A stretch of DNA of 64,000 nucleotides, from contig NZ_VIWT01000001.1 in NCBI RefSeq assembly GCF_007829815.1, positions 4,741,001-4,805,000 of the forward strand, read 5' to 3'. A model generated the notes under the pieces. It made no database searches. It was given only the letters and a program-made list of their open reading frames with translations, and was not told the DNA's origin. Position 1 is the stretch's first letter; each line of letters opens with the position of its first letter. The DNA is from Kitasatospora viridis (lineage in GTDB: Bacteria > Actinomycetota > Actinomycetes > Streptomycetales > Streptomycetaceae). A program made the translations under genes and the position numbers. Shown one piece after another: positions 8,398-17,453 of this stretch.

Positions 8398-9312
8398 ATG
8401 GCACTCGGCGTCCCCTCCACCAGAACGGACCACGCAGCCACCGTCCGCGAGTTGCTGGCGGCCGGCCGGCGGTCGTTCTCCTTCGAGTTCATGCCCCCGC
8501 GCAGCGAGACCGCCGAGCAGAAGCTCTGGGACGCGATCCGGCGCCTGGAGCCGCTGAACCCGAACTTCGTCTGCATGACCTACGGTGCCGGCGGCTCGAC
8601 CCGCGGCCGCACGGTCAACATGGTCGGCCGGATCGCCACCGAGACCACGCTGACCCCGGTCGCCCACCTGACCGCGGTGGACCACTCGGTGGCCGAACTG
8701 CGCAACATCATCGGCCAGTATGCCGACCAGGGCGTGCGCAACGTCCTCGCCGTGCGCGGCGACCCGCCGGGCGATCCGACCGGCGAGTGGGTCACCCACC
8801 CGCAGGGGCTCACCTACGCCTACGAACTGGTCGAGCTGATCAAGGACATCGGCGACTTCTGCGTGGGCGTGGCCGCCTCGCCGAACATGCACCCGCGCTC
8901 CACCGACTGGGACGACGACATCCGGCACTTCGTCGCCAAGGTGCGGGCCGGCGCCGACTACGCGATCACCCAGATGTTCTTCGAGGTGGAGGACTACCTG
9001 CGGCTGCGCGACCGGGTGGTCGCGGCCGGCTGCGACGTGCCGATCATCCCGGAGATCATGCCGGTGACCAACGCCAAGCAGCTGGTCCGCTTCCCGCAGC
9101 TCAGCGGCGCGCCGTTCCCGCCCGACCTGGAGGCCCGGCTCACCGCCGTGATCGACGACCCGGCGGCGCTGCGCGAGATCGGCATGGAGCACGCCACCGC
9201 GATGAGCGAGCAGCTGCTCTCCGAGGGCGCTCCGGGTCTGCACTTCATCACCCTCAACGGTTCCACGGCGACCCTGCAGATCTACCAGAACCTCGGTCTG
9301 CACAGCAGCTGA
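8398..9312 (+). CDS. metF: 5,10-methylenetetrahydrofolate reductase
   Basis: 304 residues, the bacterial MetF length. It is a FAD-dependent TIM-barrel enzyme producing 5-methyl-THF for methionine synthesis. Visible family segments are FSFEFMPPRSE (with the catalytic glutamate region), VRGDPPGDPTGEW, a SPNMHPRS loop and QMFFEVEDY. The C terminus (HFITLNGSTATLQIYQNLGL) is typical. The ATG at 8398 is the first in-frame start and follows a -10-like box by 6 nt. Confidence 0.95.
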   Translation: MALGVPSTRTDHAATVRELLAAGRRSFSFEFMPPRSETAEQKLWDAIRRLEPLNPNFVCMTYGAGGSTRGRTVNMVGRIATETTLTPVAHLTAVDHSVAELRNIIGQYADQGVRNVLAVRGDPPGDPTGEWVTHPQGLTYAYELVELIKDIGDFCVGVAASPNMHPRSTDWDDDIRHFVAKVRAGADYAITQMFFEVEDYLRLRDRVVAAGCDVPIIPEIMPVTNAKQLVRFPQLSGAPFPPDLEARLTAVIDDPAALREIGMEHATAMSEQLLSEGAPGLHFITLNGSTATLQIYQNLGLHSS

Positions 9313-9386
9313 GCCCGTGATGTGGGGCCGCGAACGCGGACCCGGTACAGTCGCCGCACGCGCTGGGCACGTGCTGGAGGACGCCG

Positions 9387-10181
9387 ATGGGCATCGGGAT
9401 GCTGGTGTTGTACGCGGCCCTCGCCGTGGTCGCGCTCTGGCTGGTGGCCGAGCTGCTGCTGCAGAGCCGCGCCCCACTGCACTGGCGGGGGCTCGCACTC
9501 GGCGCCTTCCTGCTGGTGGTGGTCGGGATGGCGGCGCACACCGTGGTGCTGATCGGCATCGGCGCGCTCGGCTTCGCGGCCGGGCAGCTGCTGGTCACCC
9601 TCGCCGTCAAGGCCGGGAAGACCACCGCCTGGTCGCTGCGCGGCTCGGACGGCGCGCTGCCCGGGCCGCTCGCCAAGGTGCCGCTGCTGGCCGCCGCGAC
9701 CAGCGGCGACCCGGCCCCCGAGGTGGTCGTCGAACGCGACCGGATCGGCGAGGTCGGCCCGATAGAGGAGCCGGCGGCCACCGCCGAACCGCTCCCCGAA
9801 CCGGTGCTCCCCGAGGACGACGGCGACTACGGGATCTACGACACCGCCGACCCCTACGGCTACGGCCAGGAGCAGCAGCAGTCGCAGCAAGTCCAGTACG
9901 ACTACTCGCAGCAGCAGCAGCAGGGCTACGGCTACTACGACCCGAACCAGTACCAGCAGCCGCAGCAGCAGCCGCAGTACCAGGGCTACCAGGAGTACTA
10001 CCCCGGGCAGGACCAGCAGCAGTGGCAGCAGCAGCCGGCCTACGACCCGAACCAGTACCAGGGCGGCTACGACATCCCGCAGCAGCAGTCGCACGAGTAC
10101 TACCAGCCGCAGCCCCAGCCCCAGGTGCAGCCCGAGTACCCGCAGCAGACCGACGCCGGCTGGCACGGCGGCTGGCAGTAG
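9387..10181 (+). CDS. Membrane protein with Gln/Tyr/Pro-rich disordered tail
   Basis: 264 residues of unknown function. The N-terminal part (about residues 1-75) holds two to three hydrophobic helices. An acidic linker follows, and from about residue 160 to the end the protein is almost entirely Gln, Tyr, Pro and Gly with repeated QQQ runs, DPNQYQ and YGYYDP motifs. This composition is what prion-like or phase-separating domains look like, and it would be cytoplasmic or external depending on topology. A good GGAGG ribosome binding site precedes the ATG. The stop is 18 nt from the convergent CrtI-like gene. I recognise no catalytic motif. Confidence 0.75.
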   Translation: MGIGMLVLYAALAVVALWLVAELLLQSRAPLHWRGLALGAFLLVVVGMAAHTVVLIGIGALGFAAGQLLVTLAVKAGKTTAWSLRGSDGALPGPLAKVPLLAAATSGDPAPEVVVERDRIGEVGPIEEPAATAEPLPEPVLPEDDGDYGIYDTADPYGYGQEQQQSQQVQYDYSQQQQQGYGYYDPNQYQQPQQQPQYQGYQEYYPGQDQQQWQQQPAYDPNQYQGGYDIPQQQSHEYYQPQPQPQVQPEYPQQTDAGWHGGWQ

Positions 10182-10199
10182 CCGCCCCGGCGGCGGCCG

Positions 10200-11591
10200 T
10201 CAGGCCGGTCCGACCAGCCCCGCCACCACGCAGGCCGACATGCCGGCCCGGGCCAGCCCGCCGCCCGGGTGCGCCGCCTGGCCCAGCCGGTAGCGGCCCG
10301 GCTCGCCGGTCTCGTTCGCGGGCTGCAGGAACGCCCCGCCCAGGCCGGCCAGGGCCGGGCTGGCCACCGCGCCGCCGGGGGAGAGGGTCTCCCGCTCGGT
10401 GTCGGCGGGGGTGCGCAGCTGCCGCCAGAGCACCCGGTCGCCGAGGTCCAGGCCGGCCGCGTGCAGCCGGGCGAGCATCCGGTCGGCGAACGCCTCGGCC
10501 ACCCCGGGGGCGGTCCAGTCCACTTCGGCCTGCGAGGGCACGGTGCAGGTCAGCACCGCCGTTTCGTGCCGCTCGTCCGGCACCGCCGACGGGTCGTCAG
10601 GCCGCAGCACCTGCACGGTCGGCAGCTCGTGGGGCGCCGGGGCGTCGAACAGCGCGGCGAACTCCTCGCGCGGCCGCGGGGTGTGCACCACGGTGCGCTG
10701 CGGGGTGCCGGCCGGGCGCGGGCCGCGCAGCGCCAGCAGCACGCTGAACCGGCCGGGCAGCGCGGCCGCCGCCGGCTCGGGGCGCAGCACCAGCTCCGCG
10801 TCGGGGAAGTCCTCGGGACTGACCCGGGCGCCGTACCGGAACTCCACCCCGCGCTGCTCGCAGCGCGCCACCAGCACGTCCACCAGGGTGCGCAGGCCGC
10901 CGCGGACCGCCCAGACGCCGAAGGTCTGCTCCACGTAGGGCAGCACGGTGGCGCCGGCCGGGGCGCGGCGCGGGTCCAGGCCGAAGCGCAGCGCGCACTC
11001 GGTGAGCAGCGCGGTCAGCCGCGGATCGCCGCCCAGCTCGCGCTCGGCCACCTCGATCAGCGTCGGCCGGGCCCGGCCGCCGAGCAGCCGGGCCAGGCCG
11101 TGCCTCGGCGCGGGGTAGGGGTCGGTGCCGAGCGGGGCGGTGTCGGCCGGCAGCGGCTCCTCCAACAGCGGGCGCCGGGTGGCCTCCCAGACCGCCCGGC
11201 CGCGGTTCATCACCGCCGCCCAGCGCTCCCCGGCCCCCGCGCCGAGCGCCCCGTCCAGCGCCCGGGCCACCCCGCCCCGGGAGGCGTTCGGCAGGGTCAG
11301 CGCGGTGCCGTCGGCGAACAGGTGGTGGCTCTCCGGATCCACCGGGGTGAGCCCGACCAGCTGCTCCAGCGGCTCCTTGCCGGTCTTCAACGCCAGGTCG
11401 CGGTAGACCGCCGGCAGGCTCAGCAGGGTCGGGCCGGTGTCGAAGGAGAAGCCGTCCCGCTGGAGGCGGCCGACCATCCCGCCCGGCCCGGGGGCGGCCT
11501 CACAGACCGTCACCCGGTGTCCGAGGGTGCCCAGCCGCGCCGCCGCGGCCAGCCCGCTGATGCCTGCTCCGATGATGACGATCCGTGCCAC
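10200..11591 (-). CDS. CrtI-like FAD-dependent oxidoreductase
   Basis: 463 residues resembling phytoene desaturase/NAD(P)-binding amine oxidase proteins. The N-terminal dinucleotide-binding motif IIGAGISGLAAAARLG is followed by the acidic residue in VTVCEA, then FSFDTGPTLLSLPAVYRDL, a block seen in CrtI relatives. The C terminus RYRLGQAAHPGGGLARAGMSACVVAGL is the usual late FAD motif. The GTG at 11591 puts the dinucleotide fold at residue 4, so the longer open frame upstream is rejected. Without crtB, crtE or crtY genes nearby the substrate is not clear. Confidence 0.82.
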   Translation of the reverse strand: MARIVIIGAGISGLAAAARLGTLGHRVTVCEAAPGPGGMVGRLQRDGFSFDTGPTLLSLPAVYRDLALKTGKEPLEQLVGLTPVDPESHHLFADGTALTLPNASRGGVARALDGALGAGAGERWAAVMNRGRAVWEATRRPLLEEPLPADTAPLGTDPYPAPRHGLARLLGGRARPTLIEVAERELGGDPRLTALLTECALRFGLDPRRAPAGATVLPYVEQTFGVWAVRGGLRTLVDVLVARCEQRGVEFRYGARVSPEDFPDAELVLRPEPAAAALPGRFSVLLALRGPRPAGTPQRTVVHTPRPREEFAALFDAPAPHELPTVQVLRPDDPSAVPDERHETAVLTCTVPSQAEVDWTAPGVAEAFADRMLARLHAAGLDLGDRVLWRQLRTPADTERETLSPGGAVASPALAGLGGAFLQPANETGEPGRYRLGQAAHPGGGLARAGMSACVVAGLVGPA

Positions 11592-11702
11592 AGCGGGTGA
11601 TCCTAACCGCCGGGCCCCGTTGTCAGTGCCGCGCGCGAGCATGGCAGGCGGGTGGCCGACCGGCCGTCCGCGACCTGCTCCGGATTCGGGGGAGTACCGA
11701 CC

Positions 11703-12248
11703 ATGACCGTCACAGAACTCCCACAGCCAGACCAAACGCCGGCCGACAACCGTCCCTCCTCCCAGGACCCGCGCGTGCCCGAGCAGATCCCGCTCAACGC
11801 GGTGGACGTGCACCCCGTGCTGCTGCGGGCCGGCACCCCGCCCGCCGCCCGCGACCTGCTGGCCCAGGCCGAGCGCACGCTGCTGGCCGCCGACGCCGCC
11901 GAGGACCCGCTGGAGCGGTACGCCACCGCGCACCTGGCCGCGCTGCGCACCACCGCCGCGGTGCTCGCGGTGCGCGGCCGGCCGGAGAAGAACCCGCGCC
12001 GCCGCAAGGCGATCCGCAGCGCCTGGGAGGTGCTGCCCGAGGTGGCGCCCGAACTCGCCGAGTGGGCTGTCTACTTCGCCGCCGGGGCGGGCAAGCGGGC
12101 GGCCGCCGAGGCGGGGGTGCGGGGCGCCGCCTCGGCCCGCGACGCGGACGACCTGATCCGCAACGCCGCCCTCTTCCTGCGCTCGGTGCACCGGGTGCTC
12201 GATCCGGCAGGCAATAGGGTGAGGGGGTCTGGTCCGTCCGCCTCCTGA
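11703..12248 (+). CDS. SAV_6107-family HEPN domain protein
   Basis: 181 residues. The middle matches what I know of the SAV_6107 HEPN family from streptomycetes: mostly helical, with HPVLLRAGTPPAARDLLAQAE, RYATAHLAALR and KKNPRR-like basic segments. RYATAH fits the R-x4-6-H pattern of HEPN ribonucleases, although its placement early in the domain makes that assignment weak. Function in this family is not established. A GGGGGAG ribosome binding site precedes the ATG. The next gene, a methyltransferase, starts 11 nt after the stop, so the two probably form a transcript. Confidence 0.8.
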   Translation: MTVTELPQPDQTPADNRPSSQDPRVPEQIPLNAVDVHPVLLRAGTPPAARDLLAQAERTLLAADAAEDPLERYATAHLAALRTTAAVLAVRGRPEKNPRRRKAIRSAWEVLPEVAPELAEWAVYFAAGAGKRAAAEAGVRGAASARDADDLIRNAALFLRSVHRVLDPAGNRVRGSGPSAS

Positions 12249-12259
12249 GGAGCCCGCTC

Positions 12260-13012
12260 GTGTACCCCTCGCGCCCCCGCAGCGCCCTGCGCACCGCCGT
12301 GGTCTGGGAGGTGGTCCGAACGGCACTGGAGCGCCGGGCCGCCGAGTTGGACCAGCCCGTCCTCGACGTGCTCGACACCGGCGGCGGCACCGGCAACTTC
12401 GCCGTGCCGGTGGCCCGGCTCGGCCACCGGGTGACCGTGGTCGACCCCAGCCCCGACGCGCTCTTCGCGCTGGAGCGCCGGGCCGCCGAGGCCGGGGTGA
12501 CCGACCTGGTGCGGGCGGTGCAGGGGGACACCCAGACGCTGCCCGAGGTGATCGCCCCCGCCTCGGTGGACGCGGTGCTCTGCCACGGCGTCCTGGAGGT
12601 GGTGGACGACCCGGCCGAGGCGCTCGGCCACCTGACCGCGACGCTGCACAAGGGCGGGCTGGTCAGCCTGCTGGCCGCGAACCGCAACGGCGCGGTGCTG
12701 GCCCGGGCGCTGGCCGGCCACTTCGACGAGGCCCGCACCGTGCTCGGCGCGCCGGACGGACGCTGGGGCGCCGGCGACCCGATGCCGCGCCGCTTCACCG
12801 GGGACGAGCTGCACGAGCTGGCCGGCTCGGCCGGGCTGCGGGTGGAGTCGGTGCACGGGGTGCGGGTCTTCGCCGACCTGGTGCCCGGGGTGCTGGTGGA
12901 CACCGAGCCGGGCGCCCTGGAGGCGCTGCTGAAGCTGGAGGAGACGGCCGCCGCCGAGCCCTCCTTCCACGCCGTCGCCACCCAGCTGCACCTGCTGGCC
13001 CGGCTCGGCTGA
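12260..13012 (+). CDS. Class I SAM-dependent methyltransferase
   Basis: 250 residues with a Rossmann-type methyltransferase core. Motif I is VLDTGGGTGNFA (about residues 38-49), an acidic residue ends strand 2 (VTVVDPSPDA), and the motif IV region is AVLCHGVLEVVDDPAEAL. It resembles SmtA/UbiE-type enzymes, and the substrate is unknown. The GTG start has GAGGAG 8 nt upstream and lies 11 nt after the HEPN gene. The short C-terminal region after residue 180 has no separate domain that I recognise. Confidence 0.87.
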   Translation: MYPSRPRSALRTAVVWEVVRTALERRAAELDQPVLDVLDTGGGTGNFAVPVARLGHRVTVVDPSPDALFALERRAAEAGVTDLVRAVQGDTQTLPEVIAPASVDAVLCHGVLEVVDDPAEALGHLTATLHKGGLVSLLAANRNGAVLARALAGHFDEARTVLGAPDGRWGAGDPMPRRFTGDELHELAGSAGLRVESVHGVRVFADLVPGVLVDTEPGALEALLKLEETAAAEPSFHAVATQLHLLARLG

Positions 13013-13122
13013 GACCGGACGGAAACTTCACGGCCCCTGGGAGCGTTGCACCGGTGCGGGGACGGGCCGGATGTGTCGGACACGACGGATCCCAGCCCGC
13101 CCCGGATCCCACGGTCGGACCG

Positions 13123-13128
13123 TATGAT
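13123..13128 (+). promoter_or_regulatory. Putative -10 element of the DUF3040 gene
   Basis: TATGAT lies about 107 bp before the GTG start, in the 222-nt gap after the methyltransferase gene. It is close to the consensus -10 hexamer. No clear -35 is present at 16-19 bp. Confidence 0.3.
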
Positions 13129-13234
13129 CTGGGTAAAGCCAGAACGCATGACGGCCAGACCCGTGGGGCATATGGACCACGACAGGGCCAGGTGGCGGAC
13201 CGGTCGCCCCGCGACCGACGAGTAGGAGGACTCC

Positions 13235-13627
13235 GTGCCGCTCTCGGAGCACGAGCAGCGACTGCTCGACCAGATGGAGCGAGCGCTGTACGCCGAAGAT
13301 CCCAAGTTCGCGTCGGCGCTTGAGGGAACCGGCCTGCGTACCTACACCCGGCGCCGGGTGTACCTCGCGGCGGCGGGATTCGTGCTGGGGGTGGGCCTCC
13401 TGATGGGAGGCATGATCGCGCAGCCCAGGTTCATCTGGCTGAGCGTGGTGGGCTTCCTGGTGATGCTGGGGTGTGCGGTGCTCGCGGTGGCCGGCTGGCG
13501 CCGGCACCCGGTGGCCGGCCCCGGCGCGGGCCTGCGGACGGCGCAGCCGGTGAGCCGCAAGGCCGGTGTGATGGACCGGATGGAACAGCGCTGGCAACGC
13601 CGCCGCGACGAGCACGACGGCTTCTGA
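13235..13627 (+). CDS. DUF3040 small membrane protein
   Basis: 130 residues. The N terminus MPLSEHEQRLLDQMERALYAEDPKFA is the signature of DUF3040, a family common in actinomycetes. Two hydrophobic helices follow (about residues 44-62 and 67-88), then a basic tail. The function is unknown. AGGAGGAC before the GTG gives a strong ribosome binding site. A perfect palindrome follows the stop. Confidence 0.9.
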   Translation: MPLSEHEQRLLDQMERALYAEDPKFASALEGTGLRTYTRRRVYLAAAGFVLGVGLLMGGMIAQPRFIWLSVVGFLVMLGCAVLAVAGWRRHPVAGPGAGLRTAQPVSRKAGVMDRMEQRWQRRRDEHDGF

Positions 13628-13655
13628 CCTCCCCACTTGCCCCAGGCCACCGACG

Positions 13656-13701
13656 AGAGCGGCGGGCGGGTGATCCGATCGGATCACCCGCCCGCCGCTC
13701 T
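13656..13701. terminator. Bidirectional terminator, perfect 46-bp palindrome
   Basis: A 21-bp arm (13656-13676) pairs perfectly with 13681-13701 around the centre GATC, itself self-complementary, so the whole 46 bp is a perfect palindrome. It lies between the convergent DUF3040 and transglutaminase genes. The right end touches the end of the transglutaminase gene at 13707. Confidence 0.85.
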
Positions 13702-13706
13702 TCGCG

Positions 13707-16118
13707 TCAGCCTTCCCGGCGCCCCGGCCGCAACCGCTCGCCGGCCGCCCGCAGCCGGGCCCGCAGCCCGCGCCGCAGCGCCTGCATCCGGTCACCGGCC
13801 CGCCAGAACACCCGGGCCGCCGAGGGCGGCAGCAGCACCGCGCGCAGCCGCCGGCCGCGGCCGGCGTGGGCCCACAGCCCGTCCCGGACCGTCAGCACGT
13901 CGCTGCCCAGCGGCGCCGACAGGCCGGGCTCGCTGGCGTACAGCACCCGCTCGGTGGCCAGCGCCAGCCGCCCGCCGGCCGCCCGGCCGGACTCGTCCAG
14001 CTCGCCGGTCTCGCTGATCCGGCTCACCGTGCGGCGCGGGCTGAGCGCGTCGTCCGGCGGGATGCCGAGGTCCCAGGCGGTGTCGATCAGCTCCTCCCAG
14101 GCGGCCAGCACCTGTGCCTCGGTCAGCTCGCCGCCGCCCGGGCCGCCCGGACCGCGCCGCCCGCGGCCGAGCCGCCGCCGGCGCAGGTCGCGCCGCCAGA
14201 GCATCGGACTGAGCAGCAGGAGCAGCACCAGCGCGGCTCCGGCGACCACCGCCAGCAGCTGCCACGGCACTCCGGCGGAGGTCTTCGCGACGGCGACCGG
14301 TGCGGCCGTGTCCTGGGCCGGGCAGCCGCCCTGCTTGTGCAGCTCGGCCGGGCAGCCGTTCGAGACGGTCGGCTCGGGGAGGTTCTGCTGGCTCGGCTGG
14401 GCGGTCGGCTGCGCGGCGCTCTGGCTGGGCGCCGGCGCGGCCGCCGGGTTGCCGTAGGACGGGGTCACGCCGCGGCTGGGGGTGGGCTCGAAGCGCAGCC
14501 AGCCGGCGCCGGCGAAGTACAGCTCCGGCCAGGCGTGGTAGTCCTTCGTGCCGACCTCGAAGTTGCCGTCGCCGAGGTCCTCGCCCGGCGCGAAGCCGAC
14601 CGCGACCCGGGCCGGGATGTGCAGGGTGCGGGCCATCGCCGCCATGGTGGCGGCGAAGTGCACGCAGAAGCCCTTCTTGTCGGTCAGGAACTTGGCGATC
14701 GCGGCGGGGCCGCTGCCGGCGTCCACCGAGGTGCTGTAGCTGAAGCCGCCGCTGGTGGAGAACCAGTCCTGCAGCGCCACCGCCTGGTCGTAGGCGTCGG
14801 TCTTGCCGGCCGTCACCTGGCGGGCCAGGTCGGCGACCATCGAGGGCAGGTCGTCCGGCAGCGCGGTGTAGCGCTGCTCGATCGCGGGCGGGGCCGCGCC
14901 GGCCGAGCGCAGCTGCGCGGGGGTGGGCTGGACGTTCAGCGAGACCACGTCGTAGCTCAGCCCGCCGGCCTGCTGGCCGTTGTCGCCGATCACCGAGCGG
15001 GTCTGCGGCTCGTAGCGCCACGCGCCCCGGGCGTCCACCCGCTCGATCGGGTACGGGGCCGGCAGCCACTGGGTGCTCAGGTTCGACTCGATCGAGATCT
15101 GGGTGGTCATCTCCGACCTGGGCACGTCCGGGACCAGGCCGTCCGGCGGCGGCAGCAGCTCCGGCACCGGCTGGACGTCCTCGTTGGCCGGCTTCCAGCT
15201 CTCGCCGTTGAAGTCGTCCAGCGCGGTGATCCGCAGGTAGGCGTCGCGCAGCGCCGGGTCGTCGCCGTGGTAGCGGATCAGCACCTGGTTGTTGGGGCGG
15301 CGCAGGCCGTCGGCGAGCGAGACCACCGGGTTGAGGGCGTCGATCGAGTGGCCGGGCCCGTCGCCGTTCCCGCCGTCGCCGAAGCCGTTCAGCAGGTCCA
15401 GCCCGTTGGTGGCCGGCACGCTCACGCCGACCACCAGCGCGCAGGCCAGCGCCAGCACGCCGATCCGGTGGCCGCCGGTGGGCAGCCCGCCGCGGCTGTC
15501 GGCGGTGCCGGAGCCGCGGAACACCCGGCCCCAGCGGGAGAGCCGGTCGCGGCCCTCGGCGAACAGCAGCATCAGGTAGCCGCTGCCGGCGAGCAGGAAC
15601 CAGAGCCACTGGGCCCCGCCCTCCCCGGTGGTGTTCAGCCCGCTGCCCACGCAGTAGAAGGCGAGCAGCGGCAGCCCGGCCAGCGCGGCCCGGCGCAGCG
15701 TGACGGCCAGGGTGTCCACCATGATCGCCACCATCGCGGTGGCGCCGACCAGCACCAGCCGCAGGCCGGGGGTCGAGGGCGCCGGGATGGTGTAGGTCGC
15801 GATGTCGTTGCCGGCCGAGGCCAGCACGCTGCCGAGCGCCCGCACGGCGTCCGGGCCGGGCAGCAGGCCGAAGGAGAGCGAGCCGCGGACCGCGCCGAAC
15901 ATCAGCAGGTAGACCGCCGCCACCAGCTGCGCCACCGGGATCACGGCGCGCGGCACCGGCAGCCGGCGCAGCCCGGCGCCCACCATGGTGACCGCGGCGA
16001 CCTGGAGGAACGCCGGCAGGATCCAGTTGTTGGTGTCCAGCAGCGGGGTGAGGCCGGCCATCGCCAGCACCGTGGCCAGCGCCGCGTAGAAGGTCAGCCT
16101 GGTCTGGGTGGTGATCAC
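13707..16118 (-). CDS. TgpA-type transglutaminase-like membrane protein
   Basis: 803 residues. The N-terminal third has several transmembrane helices (to about residue 240). An extracytoplasmic transglutaminase-like core follows, with the catalytic cysteine near residue 484 (KGFCVHFAATMAAMAR) and the histidine near residue 527 (DYHAWPELYF). Then come a Pro/Gln/Ser-rich linker, another helix near 625-650 and a cytoplasmic DUF4129-like C-terminal domain. The GTG start overlaps the DUF58 stop by 4 nt (GTGA). MoxR, DUF58 and TgpA genes together are a widespread operon of unsolved function, thought to assemble or cross-link something at the envelope. Confidence 0.9.
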   Translation of the reverse strand: MITTQTRLTFYAALATVLAMAGLTPLLDTNNWILPAFLQVAAVTMVGAGLRRLPVPRAVIPVAQLVAAVYLLMFGAVRGSLSFGLLPGPDAVRALGSVLASAGNDIATYTIPAPSTPGLRLVLVGATAMVAIMVDTLAVTLRRAALAGLPLLAFYCVGSGLNTTGEGGAQWLWFLLAGSGYLMLLFAEGRDRLSRWGRVFRGSGTADSRGGLPTGGHRIGVLALACALVVGVSVPATNGLDLLNGFGDGGNGDGPGHSIDALNPVVSLADGLRRPNNQVLIRYHGDDPALRDAYLRITALDDFNGESWKPANEDVQPVPELLPPPDGLVPDVPRSEMTTQISIESNLSTQWLPAPYPIERVDARGAWRYEPQTRSVIGDNGQQAGGLSYDVVSLNVQPTPAQLRSAGAAPPAIEQRYTALPDDLPSMVADLARQVTAGKTDAYDQAVALQDWFSTSGGFSYSTSVDAGSGPAAIAKFLTDKKGFCVHFAATMAAMARTLHIPARVAVGFAPGEDLGDGNFEVGTKDYHAWPELYFAGAGWLRFEPTPSRGVTPSYGNPAAAPAPSQSAAQPTAQPSQQNLPEPTVSNGCPAELHKQGGCPAQDTAAPVAVAKTSAGVPWQLLAVVAGAALVLLLLLSPMLWRRDLRRRRLGRGRRGPGGPGGGELTEAQVLAAWEELIDTAWDLGIPPDDALSPRRTVSRISETGELDESGRAAGGRLALATERVLYASEPGLSAPLGSDVLTVRDGLWAHAGRGRRLRAVLLPPSAARVFWRAGDRMQALRRGLRARLRAAGERLRPGRREG

Positions 16119-17452
16119 TTGTCCGCCCCCTTCCGGCCCGGGGCCGTCGCGGCCGCCTGGGCCCGTGCGTCGGCCCGTCGCCACAGGTCCGGCACCGAGT
16201 CGCCGGCCCGGGTCGGCAGGACCGTCCAGCCGGCCTCCCGGAGCATCCGCAGCTGGGCCTGCGTCCGCTCGTCGGTCTCAGCTGGGCCGCCGAGCGGGCG
16301 CAGGCCGGACCAGCTGGCGGTGTCCAGCAGGAAGACCACGGCCGCGCCGGTGTTGCGGCGCAGCCGGGCCAGGCCGGCCGCCTGCTCCTCGTCCAACTCG
16401 CCGACGATCGCCACCAGCAGGCCCTCGCCGCCGAGGCGCAGCGCCTCCTCGGCCCGGCCGAGGCCGCCACCGGAGGAGTGCTCGGCCACCGCCAGCGCGT
16501 CCAGCAGCAGGCCGGCCGACTCGCTCGGCGAGCTGCCGCCCGAGTTGCGGCTCTCCGGCACCTGCAGGCCGGTGTCGGTGAGCAGCCGGGTCTGGTAGCC
16601 GCGCTCCAGCAGGTGCTGGCCGACCGAGGCGGCGCAGCTCACCGCCCACTCGAAGGAGGAGGCCGGGCCGGAGCCGCGGTGCCCGGTCTCCCGGGTGTCC
16701 AGCAGCACGGTGGCCCGGGCCCTGAGCGGCTGCTCCTCCCGACGGACCATCAGCTCGCCGTACTTGGCGGTGGACTTCCAGTGCACCCGGCGCAGGTCGT
16801 CGCCGTAGCGGTACTCGCGGGGCACGGTGTCGTCGTCGCCGGCCAGCGCGACCGCCCGGGAGTGGCTGTCGCCGTAGCCGGCCCACTCGCCGGTCAGCTT
16901 GATCGGCGGCAGCGGGTGCACCTGCGGCACCACGGTCAGGGTGTCCGAGGTGCTGAACGAGCGGGTCAGCTCGCACATCCCGAACGGGTCGCACAGCCGC
17001 AGCTGCAGCGGGCCGAGCGGGTAGCGGCCGCGCAGGTCGGAGCGGACCCGGTAAGAGACCTCCCGGAAGCCGCGCGGTTCGACCCGGTCCAGCACGAAGC
17101 GCGGGCGCGGCCCGAGCACGTACGGCACCTTGTCCTCCAGCATGAGCAGCCCGGTCGGCACCCGGGAGATGTTGTCCACCCGCAGGTGCACCCGGGCCTC
17201 CGAGCCGGCCGGCGCCCGGTGCGGGGTCAGCCGCCGGCCGCCGGCCACCCGGTAGCGGGTGCGCAGCACCAGCGCGGCGGCCAGCAGCGGCAGCCCGGCC
17301 AGCAGCACCCCGACCTGGAGCAGCGCGCCCTGGCCGAACAGGAACGAGCAGACCGCCGCGGTGCACCCGGCGGCGATGAAGGAGCGGCCCCGGGTGGTCA
17401 GGCCCCGCAGGCCGGTGCGGAACCCGGTCGGGTTGCCGTCCGCCTGGGCCAC
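16115..17452 (-). CDS. DUF58 domain protein
   Basis: 445 residues. Two hydrophobic helices near the N terminus are followed by a beta-rich region. The DUF58 signature VPREYRYGDDLRRVHWKSTAKYGELMVRREE-like block is present near residue 215-245. The C-terminal half has the pattern of a von Willebrand A-like fold (ATVLLDTRE, LLVAIVGELD). The GTG start is at the end of the MoxR gene with one nucleotide between them. Middle gene of the MoxR-DUF58-transglutaminase operon; proposed partner of the MoxR ATPase. Confidence 0.9.
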   Translation of the reverse strand: MAQADGNPTGFRTGLRGLTTRGRSFIAAGCTAAVCSFLFGQGALLQVGVLLAGLPLLAAALVLRTRYRVAGGRRLTPHRAPAGSEARVHLRVDNISRVPTGLLMLEDKVPYVLGPRPRFVLDRVEPRGFREVSYRVRSDLRGRYPLGPLQLRLCDPFGMCELTRSFSTSDTLTVVPQVHPLPPIKLTGEWAGYGDSHSRAVALAGDDDTVPREYRYGDDLRRVHWKSTAKYGELMVRREEQPLRARATVLLDTRETGHRGSGPASSFEWAVSCAASVGQHLLERGYQTRLLTDTGLQVPESRNSGGSSPSESAGLLLDALAVAEHSSGGGLGRAEEALRLGGEGLLVAIVGELDEEQAAGLARLRRNTGAAVVFLLDTASWSGLRPLGGPAETDERTQAQLRMLREAGWTVLPTRAGDSVPDLWRRADARAQAAATAPGRKGADK

Positions 17453-17453
17453 T

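Noticed and set aside
9344..9360. Promoter TACAGT before the Gln/Tyr-rich protein gene
   Set aside because: The hexamer is close to consensus but sits far (about 38 bp) from the ATG, with no matching -35. Too weak to list.
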